Shown here piece after piece: positions 1 to 7,142 of a stretch of 23,845 nt of DNA (within the stretch, counting starts at the first letter, position 1; each line of letters starts with the position of its first letter). The notes under the pieces were generated by a model that was not told the DNA's origin, did no database searches, and was given only the letters and a program-made list of their open reading frames with translations. Location of the stretch: NCBI GenBank assembly GCA_964409485.1, contig CAYPDM010000020.1, forward strand, positions 1 to 23,845. The letters are read 5' to 3'. A program made the translations under genes and the position numbers. This DNA is from JAFGPF01 sp964409485. Its GTDB lineage: Bacteria > Chloroflexota > Dehalococcoidia > Dehalococcoidales > RBG-16-60-22.

Positions 1-493
1 TGAAATTGGTGGTCATTTTCTTGATGTACTTGCTGTATTTATCGCCCCTGGTTGCAGAGGCCGATTTCGGTGAAGCAGCTTCCGCCTGATAAGCGTCAGC
101 CAGGCCGATGGTATAATGGACGATGGGTCTTTCCAAGCTTTTTACCGTAACCGGACCGTGCGGCAGTCCCTTGGGAACAAGCACGCACGAGGGCTCGTTG
201 AAGACATGCTCTTCCTGTTCTTCACCGAGCAGCACCGATATTTCCGCGCCCAGGTCAAAGATATCGGTGTTTTTCGTCCCTTCAAAGACGAGGATTTCAT
301 CGTAAGGGTGTACCAGCATACCCTCCAGTGGATGGAACGTGCCGGGCTTTTTGACGAACCCGTAAGAAAATTGCGCGTTGAACCCTTCCAAGTCCCTGGC
401 TTCCATCCAGATGCGAGGCTCGGCGTAGAGTCCCTTTGGCGGGTCTTTGATGAGCGCAGGCTTCATAAGATGAGCGTATTCTTTTTCTGCCAT
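1..493 (-). CDS. Cupin-like protein, C-terminus beyond left edge
   Basis: This open frame starts at the ATG at 493-491 and stays open for 164 codons to the window edge, so the C-terminus is missing. An AAAGGAG ribosome site lies 8-9 bases upstream of the ATG and fixes the start. The protein has the beta-strand and glycine/proline pattern of a small cupin barrel: GTFHPLEG, then HPYDEILVFEG (a His-x3-Glu-like metal half-site) and a later PKGLPHGPV loop that supplies another His. This fits a single metal-binding cupin, perhaps a dioxygenase, isomerase or sensor of aromatic compounds. The substrate cannot be read from the sequence. It lies downstream of the SDR gene on the same strand (93-base gap), but a hairpin sits between them, so co-transcription is uncertain. 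No signal peptide or membrane segment is visible. Confidence 0.75.
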   Translation of the reverse strand, partial: MAEKEYAHLMKPALIKDPPKGLYAEPRIWMEARDLEGFNAQFSYGFVKKPGTFHPLEGMLVHPYDEILVFEGTKNTDIFDLGAEISVLLGEEQEEHVFNEPSCVLVPKGLPHGPVTVKSLERPIVHYTIGLADAYQAEAASPKSASATRGDKYSKYIKKMTTNF

Positions 494-539
494 TTTTATT
501 TACTCCTTTACCCATTATTGTTAATTATGGTGATGTTAA

Positions 540-566
540 AGGCAGGCCCCCCTTGAGAGTCTGCCT
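540..566 (-). terminator. Hairpin between SDR and cupin genes, possible terminator or attenuator
   Basis: Bases 540-547 (AGGCAGGC) pair with 559-566 (GTCTGCCT), one G-T pair included, around an 11-base loop. Read leftward, the strand on which both flanking genes lie, the stem is followed only by TTTAAC, a weak U-tract. Read rightward it is followed by CTTTTATT. It could end or attenuate SDR transcription before the cupin gene. Confidence 0.4.
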
Positions 567-586
567 CTTTTATTCACGGATATCTT

Positions 587-1465
587 CTAGCGGGGCGGTC
601 TGCCTTCCCGCGCCATGCGCCCGAAGCCCCTTTCGGGGTCGTACCTGCCCAACGGTATGCCGCCGCCGACGTTCAGCATCTGGCCGGTGATGTAGGAACT
701 CCATTCCGAGCAAAGGAACAGGTTGGTATAAGCGATATCTTCCGGCAGGCCGACTCTCCCCATAGGCGAATCTTTACCCATCTGGTCCATCATGGGGCCT
801 CTTTCTTCCGGCGGAACCATGGACAGGACGGGGTCCCAGAACGGCGATTTGATGGGGCCCGGTAAAATACCGTTGACGTTGATATTGCTGGGACCGAGTT
901 CGTAGGCGAGGTTATAGACCAGCCCGATGACGGCGGCTTTAGCCCCGTGATATTCCACGGACGGGCCGGGGGGATTATAGACGCCCAATGATGAAATAAG
1001 GACAATCTTGCCGTATTTCTGCTTTTTCATGTACGGCACGACTTCCTTGCAGAAAAATACGTGGCCTTTATAATTAAGGTCCGTCATCAGGTCGAAATAA
1101 GCTTCCTGCGTGTTTTCCACACCCCCCGCGGGTCTTTCGCCCTCCCGGGGAGACGCCGGGGCCTTTCCCGTGATAATGCTCCCTCCGGCGCTGCCTATCA
1201 GGATATGCACCGTGCCGAACTTACTGACGGTCTGGTCGACGCAGGCTTTTATCTGCGCGGTATCGGTGATGTCACACTTGATGAAGATAGCTTCCCTGCC
1301 TTTTTGGCTGGCCTCCTCGGCGGTCTTCTTCCCCTCCTCTTCTTTTACGTCGGCGATAACGCAGTTACAGCCCTCCTCGGCGAAGATAAGGGCCGTAGCT
1401 CTGCCCATCCCTGTAGCGCCGCCATTGATAATGGCGACTTTGTCCGGCAGCAGCGGCTTGTTCAT
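587..1465 (-). CDS. SDR-family NAD-dependent oxidoreductase
   Basis: This 292-residue classical short-chain dehydrogenase should oxidise or reduce an alcohol/ketone in the cytoplasm. Visible motifs are the Rossmann glycine loop NGGATGMG (residues 14-21), Asp39 at the end of strand 2 (suggesting NAD(H) over NADP(H)), Asn131, Ser158/159, and the catalytic pair Tyr172-x3-Lys176 in EYHGAK. LNVGGG near the C-terminus is the usual late SDR strand. About 24 extra residues (roughly 96-119, Pro/Gly/Glu-rich) interrupt the usual position after strand 4, and the common NNAG is replaced by GSAGG. The ATG at 1465 is chosen because AGGAGG lies 6 bases upstream; a longer reading to 1498 would ignore it. A perfect inverted repeat overlaps this ribosome site. 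The neighbours (cupin, DUF169, MFS) suggest catabolism of a small organic acid or aromatic, but the substrate is unknown. Confidence 0.9.
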   Translation of the reverse strand: MNKPLLPDKVAIINGGATGMGRATALIFAEEGCNCVIADVKEEEGKKTAEEASQKGREAIFIKCDITDTAQIKACVDQTVSKFGTVHILIGSAGGSIITGKAPASPREGERPAGGVENTQEAYFDLMTDLNYKGHVFFCKEVVPYMKKQKYGKIVLISSLGVYNPPGPSVEYHGAKAAVIGLVYNLAYELGPSNINVNGILPGPIKSPFWDPVLSMVPPEERGPMMDQMGKDSPMGRVGLPEDIAYTNLFLCSEWSSYITGQMLNVGGGIPLGRYDPERGFGRMAREGRPPR

Positions 1466-1475
1466 CTTTATCCTC

Positions 1476-1499
1476 CTTGAATATAGTCGAATATTCAAG
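1476..1499. promoter_or_regulatory. Perfect 9-bp inverted repeat overlapping the SDR ribosome-binding site
   Basis: CTTGAATAT (1476-1484) and ATATTCAAG (1491-1499) are exact reverse complements separated by six bases. The left arm touches the minus-strand AGGAGG (1471-1476) of the SDR gene. It could be a repressor operator (TetR- or GntR-like length) or, in the mRNA, a hairpin next to the ribosome site. No regulator gene is adjacent. Confidence 0.6.
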
Positions 1500-1624
1500 C
1501 GAAGCCTGAAGAGTCAGCGCGGGTGATTCCTGTCGTCTATATCGCAAAGCGACCCCTGGATTTTTTACGGCGCACTTATTATAAACCTTACCGCCGAGGA
1601 TATCAACAATAACTTTAACCTTCC

Positions 1625-1654
1625 TTGTATATCATTTCTCAAGCGTGATATAAT
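1625..1654 (+). promoter_or_regulatory. Sigma-70-type promoter of the DUF169 gene
   Basis: TTGTAT (1625-1630), an 18-base spacer and a perfect TATAAT (1649-1654) precede the ATG at 1678. Transcription would begin near 1661, giving a short leader with a purine-rich ribosome site (GGAAAGGCAGG). The CotH-like gene has a promoter with the same boxes and spacing. Confidence 0.65.
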
Positions 1655-1677
1655 CGGAAACGGAAAGGCAGGTTAGT

Positions 1678-2457
1678 ATGAGTTTAACGAAAAAGGACTA
1701 CGAGATATTCAGCAAATTCAACTTCGAGCATAAGCCCATCGGCATTAAATATTCGCTGGGAAAGCCGGCGGGATTAGAGCCGACAGACAAGCTCCTGGCG
1801 CTTTGCGAACTCATCCGGGAAGCCCAGACCAGTAAACCATTTTACATTACCACGGCAAACATCCAGTGCGGCGAGCAGGTACTGGGGATACAGGACTACC
1901 CGCCGGTCATGTACAGCGGACAGCTCGGGCCGATGTTTTCCATGTTTAAGACCCCGGGCGCCAACCGGAGAATCTATGATTACGTTCCCCATATGGCTAA
2001 AGATTCCGTTAAGTATATATCCTGCGCCCAAATCGACCAGATGAATTTCGAGCCCGACCTGCTGATTTTTACCGCCAATGTCACTCAAGCGGAAATCATT
2101 CTCCGGGCCAGCAGTTTCTCCGACGGTAAGATGTGGCACAGCAAGGGGTCGACGTGCCTTGCCTGCGCCTGGATATTCGCCCACCCGTACTTGAGCGGTG
2201 AGTTGAATTACACCGTCAGCGGCCTCGGCTTCAGCATGAAAGCGAGGCAGGCAATGCCGGAAGGATGGCTTATTTTAACATTCCCCTTCGATACCATCTC
2301 TTCGCTGATTGAAAATCTTAACGATATAGAGTGGGAGCCTTACTGGTTTAAACTGGGCAGGGATAAATTTGTTGAAGAAGTACAGAAAAGGGAGAAAGAG
2401 CTTACCGCTAAACTTGGCACGGACTACATTCAAACGACGAAATCCCTGGATAATTAA
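1678..2457 (+). CDS. DUF169 family protein
   Basis: This 259-residue soluble protein matches the DUF169 (COG2043) pattern: an N-terminal KPIGIKY strand, a Cys43 helix (LCELIREA), a TTANIQCG segment with Cys64, then a GQLGPM-type stretch and further cysteines at Cys116 and in STCLACAW. DUF169 proteins are widespread in anaerobes and often lie near corrinoid or aromatic-catabolism genes; no reaction has been firmly assigned as far as I know. The spaced cysteines suggest a metal or cofactor site, which is inference. It is transcribed alone from its own promoter at 1625-1654 and ends just before a strong bidirectional terminator, so it is a single-gene unit lying divergent to the SDR gene. No signal peptide or transmembrane helix is seen. 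Confidence 0.85.
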   Translation: MSLTKKDYEIFSKFNFEHKPIGIKYSLGKPAGLEPTDKLLALCELIREAQTSKPFYITTANIQCGEQVLGIQDYPPVMYSGQLGPMFSMFKTPGANRRIYDYVPHMAKDSVKYISCAQIDQMNFEPDLLIFTANVTQAEIILRASSFSDGKMWHSKGSTCLACAWIFAHPYLSGELNYTVSGLGFSMKARQAMPEGWLILTFPFDTISSLIENLNDIEWEPYWFKLGRDKFVEEVQKREKELTAKLGTDYIQTTKSLDN

Positions 2458-2487
2458 GAAGTAAATTTAAGGCTTATTCCTTAATAA

Positions 2488-2518
2488 AAACGGCACCGAA
2501 GATTAACCGGTGCCGTTT
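2488..2518. terminator. Bidirectional intrinsic terminator
   Basis: AAACGGCACCG (2488-2498) pairs perfectly over 11 bp with CGGTGCCGTTT (2508-2518) around a 9-base loop. The plus strand continues with GATTTTTA; the minus strand continues with a T-rich run (complement of TAATAAAA). It can end both the DUF169 transcript and the convergent propeller transcript whose stop is at 2531. Confidence 0.85.
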
Positions 2519-2530
2519 GATTTTTACAGG

Positions 2531-3820
2531 CTATTCGAAGGCATACAACGTGCCGTCGTGAGACCCTACATACACCATACCGTCAGCTACGGCGGGAGAA
2601 GAGGTAATTTTAGCTCCGGTAGTATAGTTCCAGAGCTTATCGCCGCTGGCTCTATCTACAGCGTACAGGCTTCCATCATGGCTGCCGAAATAGACTGTGG
2701 AATCTGTCACGGCCGGTGAGGACGTCAATAAATCCTTGGTTTGAGAGGACCATAATATTTCTTGGGTACTTACTTCCAGGGCCAGCATGTTATAATTAGC
2801 CCCCAGATAAATAACATTGCCTGCTATAGCGGGAGAAGAAGTCGTTCTTACTCCCCACCCGAGCGGGTGTAGCCAGACAAAGCCTGAAGCGTTCGGAGGC
2901 TTCGGCGCGGCGCCCCTGACATACATCACGTTCCAGTAAAATTTAATCGTGTGTTCAAGAGGCCAGTTCTTGGCCTGGTAATTAATGGCATATATCCAAC
3001 CGGCGGTATTGGTAATGTAGGCGACCCCGTCTTTCACCACCGGGGACGCTAATATAGAATTTTTCGTATCAAAGTTGAGGCGAAGTCGTCCGTTCCTGGC
3101 ATTCAGGACATAACATGAGCCGTCTAACGAGCCGACGACGATAACACCATCGATAACCAGCGGCGATGAGTCTACATTGCTTCCAGTTTTGAAATTCCAG
3201 ATTTCTGCTCCGGTAGCAATATCAACAGCATAAATATAATAATCATCGGAGCCGAAGTATACCACGCCGTCAGCCACGGCCGGCGATGACCTTACAGGAT
3301 AATTTGCATCGAAAGACCATAGCTTCGTGCCGCTGGCGGCATCCAGAGCGTAAAGCTCCCCATCGTTTGAGCCGCAATACACCACACCGTTGACAACCGC
3401 GGGGGATGATTCCACCCAGCTGCCCGTCTTATATGACCAGATTTCTTCACCGGTAGCGGCGTCAAGGGCATAAATACGGTAGTCCCTGGAACCGAAGTAG
3501 ACAACACCATCCACCACCGTTGGCGAAGAATGAATAGCTTCACCGGCAGAAAACGTCCACTTCAATGTGCCTTGAGGCAGATCGCCGCCCGGTTCTACCA
3601 TACCGGTACGGCTTAGGTCGCGCCGGAACATGTTCCAATCGCCGCTCCGCGGCGCCGATTCCACTTCTTCAGACAGCCCGAAAATAACGTCCGTAAACTG
3701 ATATAGACTAAGGAACAGTATTATCAGGAAAATAACGCAGAGAGAGGCTATCCAGATTGTCCTGCGGCGTCTTAAGATTGCCTGCCTTCTTACTTGAAGA
3801 GCCTCACGGTCTATTATCAT
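2531..3820 (-). CDS. Membrane-anchored PQQ-like beta-propeller protein
   Basis: This 429-residue protein has a basic N-terminus (RRQAILRRRR), one transmembrane helix at about residues 24-44 and then an extracytoplasmic domain. The domain holds eight repeats of about 38-40 residues with the signature SSPAVxDGVVYFGSxDGxLYALDAxTGxxxW, typical of PQQ-type/BamB-like propeller blades. The first strand (LKWTFSAG) can close the ring with the last repeat. The fifth blade is diverged (ASPVVKDGVAYITN) and is followed by an insertion rich in aromatic residues. No quinoprotein catalytic residues are evident, so a scaffold or ligand-binding role is more likely than dehydrogenase activity. The ATG at 3820 follows GGGAGT. 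It has its own promoter at 3836-3864 and shares a terminator with DUF169. Confidence 0.85.
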   Translation of the reverse strand: MIIDREALQVRRQAILRRRRTIWIASLCVIFLIILFLSLYQFTDVIFGLSEEVESAPRSGDWNMFRRDLSRTGMVEPGGDLPQGTLKWTFSAGEAIHSSPTVVDGVVYFGSRDYRIYALDAATGEEIWSYKTGSWVESSPAVVNGVVYCGSNDGELYALDAASGTKLWSFDANYPVRSSPAVADGVVYFGSDDYYIYAVDIATGAEIWNFKTGSNVDSSPLVIDGVIVVGSLDGSCYVLNARNGRLRLNFDTKNSILASPVVKDGVAYITNTAGWIYAINYQAKNWPLEHTIKFYWNVMYVRGAAPKPPNASGFVWLHPLGWGVRTTSSPAIAGNVIYLGANYNMLALEVSTQEILWSSQTKDLLTSSPAVTDSTVYFGSHDGSLYAVDRASGDKLWNYTTGAKITSSPAVADGMVYVGSHDGTLYAFE

Positions 3821-3835
3821 ATCTACTCCCGTGTA

Positions 3836-3864
3836 ATATTAATGCTTAAGCCGTATGTTGTCAA
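3836..3864 (-). promoter_or_regulatory. Promoter of the propeller gene
   Basis: On the minus strand TTGACA (3864-3859) is separated by 17 bases from TAATAT (3841-3836), ending 16 bases before the ATG at 3820. The -35 box is perfect. It lies just inside a region that also carries a run of nine G (3884-3892). Confidence 0.6.
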
Positions 3865-3911
3865 TTGAACGGACGAGTAGAAAGGGGGGGGGCAGAAACA
3901 CCGTTTAATGC

Positions 3912-5234
3912 CTACCAGGTCAGGCTGGGGGTCTCATCGACAGGAGGTTTGGGGGGACGTACGAAGAACATCAACATAGTCGCCACCGCCGCGAAAATAA
4001 GCGCGGTGATAAAGGCTATATTATAACTCCCGGTGGTATCGAAGACCCAGCCGTAATAAACCGGGGACAGCAGCCCCATAGGCGCCAGGAAAGTTATCAT
4101 CATGCCGAGTATGGAGCCGAAATACTGCCTGCCGAAGTAGCGACCGACAATCAGGATAACCAGAGGCGTTACCGCCCCGGAGCTTAGGCCGTGACATACC
4201 AGCAACACGTAAACCCCCACCAGGTTCTGAAACATAAGGTAAGTGCCCAGCCCGATAACCTGCAACAGGATAGCCACGAGCAGGAGATATTGTATCCGGT
4301 TCTTGGCAATATGGTCTGCAACAAGCCCGCCGAAAAACCGTGACGGCACGGTAAAGAATATCATCATGCCCATCATGCCGCTCGCCACGGTCTCCTCAAA
4401 TCCTATATCCGTTAAAAACGGGAATATATGCACGTTGAAACCGCCGGCGATAAAGTTATGCGCGCTGAAACCCACAATCAACAGCCAGTACGTACCTGTT
4501 TTCATGGCCTGCTTGAACGTATAATCCCTTTCCTGCGACTCCCGGGCATAACCGGCGGTTCTTTCAATTACACCGCGTTTGTCTTCTTCACCGTCAAAGC
4601 TCACTTTAGCACCATCCGGCAGCAGGTTGTAAAATTCCGGTCGTTTCGGCTTTATCAGCATGTACGCGAACGGTACACTGGCGAACATGATAATACCCCA
4701 GATAAGACAGGTGAAACGCCAGCCCTGCGATTCCATGAGGGGTGTGATTATCTGTAAGACAACGATGCCGAAAATGCCGACTGTAGCGAACTTGATACCC
4801 TGCGCCAGTCCCCTCCGTCGTATAAACCAGTCGTTAATAGTCTTGTCGCAGGCAACCGTAAGGCCGATATTGAGTCCGAGTCCTATCATGGCACCCCAGG
4901 CTACGTAGTATTGCCATATCTCGGTGATATAGTTCATAAATATCATGCCGGCGGCGGCGACAAGAATACCGAAAATTACTATCCACCTGGGGCCGAATCT
5001 ATCCGACAGCCAGCCTACCAGCGGAGAAGTAATGCCTCCTTCAAGTCGTCCCATGCCAGCGGCTAAAGACGTGAAAGCCCGGTTAATCTCAAGCTCGGCG
5101 GCGATAGGTTTGAAGAACACGGAAATACCGTAAGTATTAAAACCGTGTCCCAGGCCGGATATGATGCCGATGAATGACACGGACCACCATCCGAAGAACA
5201 CACGGGGGCCAGATTTTTTTCTTTCCGGCGGCAT
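3912..5234 (-). CDS. MFS transporter, OFA/monocarboxylate-like
   Basis: This 440-residue polytopic protein has about 12 hydrophobic segments. The conserved MFS loop 2-3 motif appears as GWLSDRFGPRW, and a basic RRRGLAQG loop follows helix 4, as in oxalate/formate and monocarboxylate antiporters. A central charged cytoplasmic loop (residues about 205-240) separates the two halves, and the protein ends in a short Pro-rich tail. It probably moves a small organic anion across the cytoplasmic membrane; the substrate is not readable. It lies 54 bases downstream of the Lrp/AsnC gene on the same strand with no terminator between them, so the two are likely co-transcribed and the regulator probably senses a related metabolite. 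The ATG at 5234 is preceded by TGAGG. Confidence 0.85.
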   Translation of the reverse strand: MPPERKKSGPRVFFGWWSVSFIGIISGLGHGFNTYGISVFFKPIAAELEINRAFTSLAAGMGRLEGGITSPLVGWLSDRFGPRWIVIFGILVAAAGMIFMNYITEIWQYYVAWGAMIGLGLNIGLTVACDKTINDWFIRRRGLAQGIKFATVGIFGIVVLQIITPLMESQGWRFTCLIWGIIMFASVPFAYMLIKPKRPEFYNLLPDGAKVSFDGEEDKRGVIERTAGYARESQERDYTFKQAMKTGTYWLLIVGFSAHNFIAGGFNVHIFPFLTDIGFEETVASGMMGMMIFFTVPSRFFGGLVADHIAKNRIQYLLLVAILLQVIGLGTYLMFQNLVGVYVLLVCHGLSSGAVTPLVILIVGRYFGRQYFGSILGMMITFLAPMGLLSPVYYGWVFDTTGSYNIAFITALIFAAVATMLMFFVRPPKPPVDETPSLTW

Positions 5235-5288
5235 ATTACCTCATCTCAAGTTCAAGAGGTTATATCTATATAAGCGTTGTATATATGC

Positions 5289-5756
5289 TTATGATTTGCA
5301 GAGCTCGGTTACATCCAGATTATGCTCCCACGGACTCCTGGATATATGCATAGCTACAAAGGTGCTCGTCCTGACGATTTCCGGTATATTGGCGATTACG
5401 TTTTTAACGAACTCATCAAACTCTTTCGGCGTGTGAAAAACAAAAATCCCGATTATATCATAAGTGCCGGTGCAGCCACATATGAAATACACATTAGGAC
5501 TCTTTATCAACAGCTGCTCCACCCGCTCGGCAGACCCCACTTTGACCTCGATGCACATAACACACATGAAGTTAAATCCCAGCTGCTCGGGATTGGGGAT
5601 GGCGCTTATTTTCATAGTATTATTTTTCACCAGGCCCTTTACCCTGTTACGCACGGTTCCTTCGGATATTTCCAGTTTCCTGCCTATCTCCCGGAAACTC
5701 TGCCTGGCATCTTCCTGAAGTTCCTTGATGATTTTCTGACCGAGTTCATCCAGCAT
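5289..5756 (-). CDS. Lrp/AsnC family transcriptional regulator
   Basis: This 155-residue protein has an N-terminal winged helix-turn-helix (about residues 1-60, with the recognition region SEGTVRNRVKGL) and a C-terminal RAM/AsnC ligand-binding domain (about 68-145; the CGCTGTYDIIG strand-turn is typical). Family members form dimers or octamers and respond to amino acids or other small acids. The frame is open further upstream, but the ATG at 5756 is chosen because AGGAGGTG sits 4 bases before it and MLDELGQKII is the usual Lrp start. It leads an operon with the MFS transporter. A 16-bp perfect palindrome overlaps its -35 box, which fits autoregulation. Confidence 0.92.
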   Translation of the reverse strand: MLDELGQKIIKELQEDARQSFREIGRKLEISEGTVRNRVKGLVKNNTMKISAIPNPEQLGFNFMCVMCIEVKVGSAERVEQLLIKSPNVYFICGCTGTYDIIGIFVFHTPKEFDEFVKNVIANIPEIVRTSTFVAMHISRSPWEHNLDVTELCKS

Positions 5757-5799
5757 ATAACACCTCCTCTGGACAGGGTTAAGTGATATACCGTTTATA

Positions 5800-5828
5800 A
5801 TTGTACGCATTTTTGCATTTAAATGCAA
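5800..5828 (-). promoter_or_regulatory. Lrp-MFS operon promoter with overlapping palindromic operator
   Basis: On the minus strand TTGCAT (5828-5823), a 17-base spacer and TACAAT (5805-5800) form a good promoter. The perfect 16-bp palindrome TTGCATTTAAATGCAA (5813-5828) covers the -35 box and part of the spacer. Lrp/AsnC proteins bind such AT-centred palindromes, so the encoded regulator probably represses its own operon. Confidence 0.7.
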
Positions 5829-6017
5829 TTATTAAGACCGGTTGCGCAATGCCATATGGGTATAGCCGTCATCTGTCTCACCGGCCTGGCCACTTACGTC
5901 CTTTTTGTGAAGAACACGGGGTCTTTAAGTATCAAATAGGCTGCCGACACTTTACCAGACTTTAATTTACTTGAAAATTGGTATATAATAATTAATCATC
6001 CTTGGGGGGAGGGAGCC

Positions 6018-6239
6018 ATGCCAAACAGCGTTTATAAGATAATCACGCTGGTCGGTAGCAGTACCGAATCCTGGGAAAAGGCGGCAGCCAATGCCGTAGG
6101 GACAGCGTCCAAGACGCTGAAGGACTTGAGAATTGCCGAAATCGAGGAGCTGGATATGCAAATTGATGACGGCAAGGTTATCAGCTACCGCGCCAAAGTG
6201 AAAATCTCTTTCAAGTATCACGGCAAAGAAGAAGTCTAA
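6018..6239 (+). CDS. Dodecin family flavin-binding protein
   Basis: This 73-residue protein matches dodecin over its full length: VYKIITLVGSS, then ESWEKAAANAV with the tryptophan that stacks on flavin, TLKDLRIAEIEELD, and GKVISYRAKVKISFKY at the C-terminus. Dodecins assemble as hollow dodecamers that store or buffer flavins (FMN or riboflavin derivatives) in the cytoplasm. A GGGAGG ribosome site lies just before the ATG. A TATAAT at 5984-5989 may be the -10 box of its promoter, with no good -35. It lies divergent to the Lrp operon and convergent with the PlsY-like gene, so it is probably a single-gene unit. Confidence 0.93.
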   Translation: MPNSVYKIITLVGSSTESWEKAAANAVGTASKTLKDLRIAEIEELDMQIDDGKVISYRAKVKISFKYHGKEEV

Positions 6240-6320
6240 CCCTGACCGTCGCCGCGGAAAAAGATAGTCACCGTTCGAGCACAGTGCGCCCGATTCACTG
6301 GTAAAACACTGTTATGATTC

Positions 6321-7007
6321 CTATCGCCGTCTGGCTGTGGAGCGGTCGTAAAGCAGACGTTTTAACAGTATACTACCGATATCTCCCCGTGCCTTCAAAT
6401 CTTCTCTTAATCCGGCGGTGAGTCGCCGCGTCATAATCAACAAGAAAAGCGTGCTGAAGCACCAGACTATTTCCACCGTCTCTCCGCAGTACCAGCTGAC
6501 GAACGGCAATATCAGGAAACAGATAAACATTCCCACCGGCAGGCTCCGACTGTACGAGCCGCCGATGATTGACTTATCACCCGATTGTCTGAACCTGGCT
6601 ATCAACCGCGGTACGGTCCTGACGATTAAAGCGATAATAACGGGTATTACCGCCACCAGGCCCGGCACGGGCGCCAGCGCAATTACCACGGCCACGGCGA
6701 TACTATTGCCTTTCTCTCCGTCGAACCTGGAAAAGACCGGCCACATCTGGCCGCAGACGGCGGCCAATCCGGTTAGCGCCACGGTAGCCGGACAAAATCC
6801 CAGCCCTTTAGCTACCAGGACAGGCAGGGCCCCTTTGATAAATTCCCCCACCACTCCCATAACCCCGAAGACCTTACCCGCACGGTACCAGAGATTCTCG
6901 TGAAAATCACCGTCAAGCTCTACCCGGCGGAGCTTTCCCAGCAGGGACAGGTGCGGTATGGAGCCGAAGATATAGGAACCAATCACTAATATAAAATCTG
7001 CCCACAT
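6321..7007 (-). CDS. PlsY-like membrane protein with degenerate catalytic motifs
   Basis: This 228-residue polytopic protein resembles the glycerol-3-phosphate acyltransferase PlsY: N-terminal SYIFGSIPHL, then FIKGALPVLVAKGLG, then MWPVFSRFDGEKGN. True PlsY enzymes carry a GSGNxGATN motif, a conserved GH, and GGKG. Here the first is replaced by GDFHENLWYRAG, the His by Gln (CGQMWP), and GGKG by GEKG. It is therefore either a divergent acyltransferase acting on another acceptor or an inactive paralogue. The basic C-terminal tail (about 190-228) is cytoplasmic in style. The ATG at 7007 is preceded by a modest AGG. It stands alone, divergent from the aldo/keto reductase. Confidence 0.7.
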   Translation of the reverse strand: MWADFILVIGSYIFGSIPHLSLLGKLRRVELDGDFHENLWYRAGKVFGVMGVVGEFIKGALPVLVAKGLGFCPATVALTGLAAVCGQMWPVFSRFDGEKGNSIAVAVVIALAPVPGLVAVIPVIIALIVRTVPRLIARFRQSGDKSIIGGSYSRSLPVGMFICFLILPFVSWYCGETVEIVWCFSTLFLLIMTRRLTAGLREDLKARGDIGSILLKRLLYDRSTARRR

Positions 7008-7142
7008 GTTACCTAAGAGGGTAAATAAAAAGGCAGGCGTGTGTCAACAAGAACGGATATCTTGAGACTGTAATACCAGCTATTTGAAAATAACGGGTCG
7101 ATATGTCAACATTTAATTAAGAGGAATTGCCGGGAGGGCGAT

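Noticed and set aside
1466..1498. Longer SDR protein from 1498
   Set aside because: It would place the AGGAGG ribosome site and inverted repeat inside the coding region; the ATG at 1465 is properly spaced.
5757..5828. Longer Lrp/AsnC protein from 5828
   Set aside because: The extension covers the promoter and the AGGAGGTG ribosome site. The family start matches the ATG at 5756.
6282..6300. CAGTG / CACTG hairpin between dodecin and PlsY-like genes
   Set aside because: A five-base stem with no T-run; too weak for a terminator.
7042..7111. Two TGTCAACA copies (7042-7049 and 7104-7111), giving minus-strand TTGACA boxes upstream of the PlsY-like gene
   Set aside because: Neither has a convincing -10 box at 16-18 bases, so I could not support a promoter.
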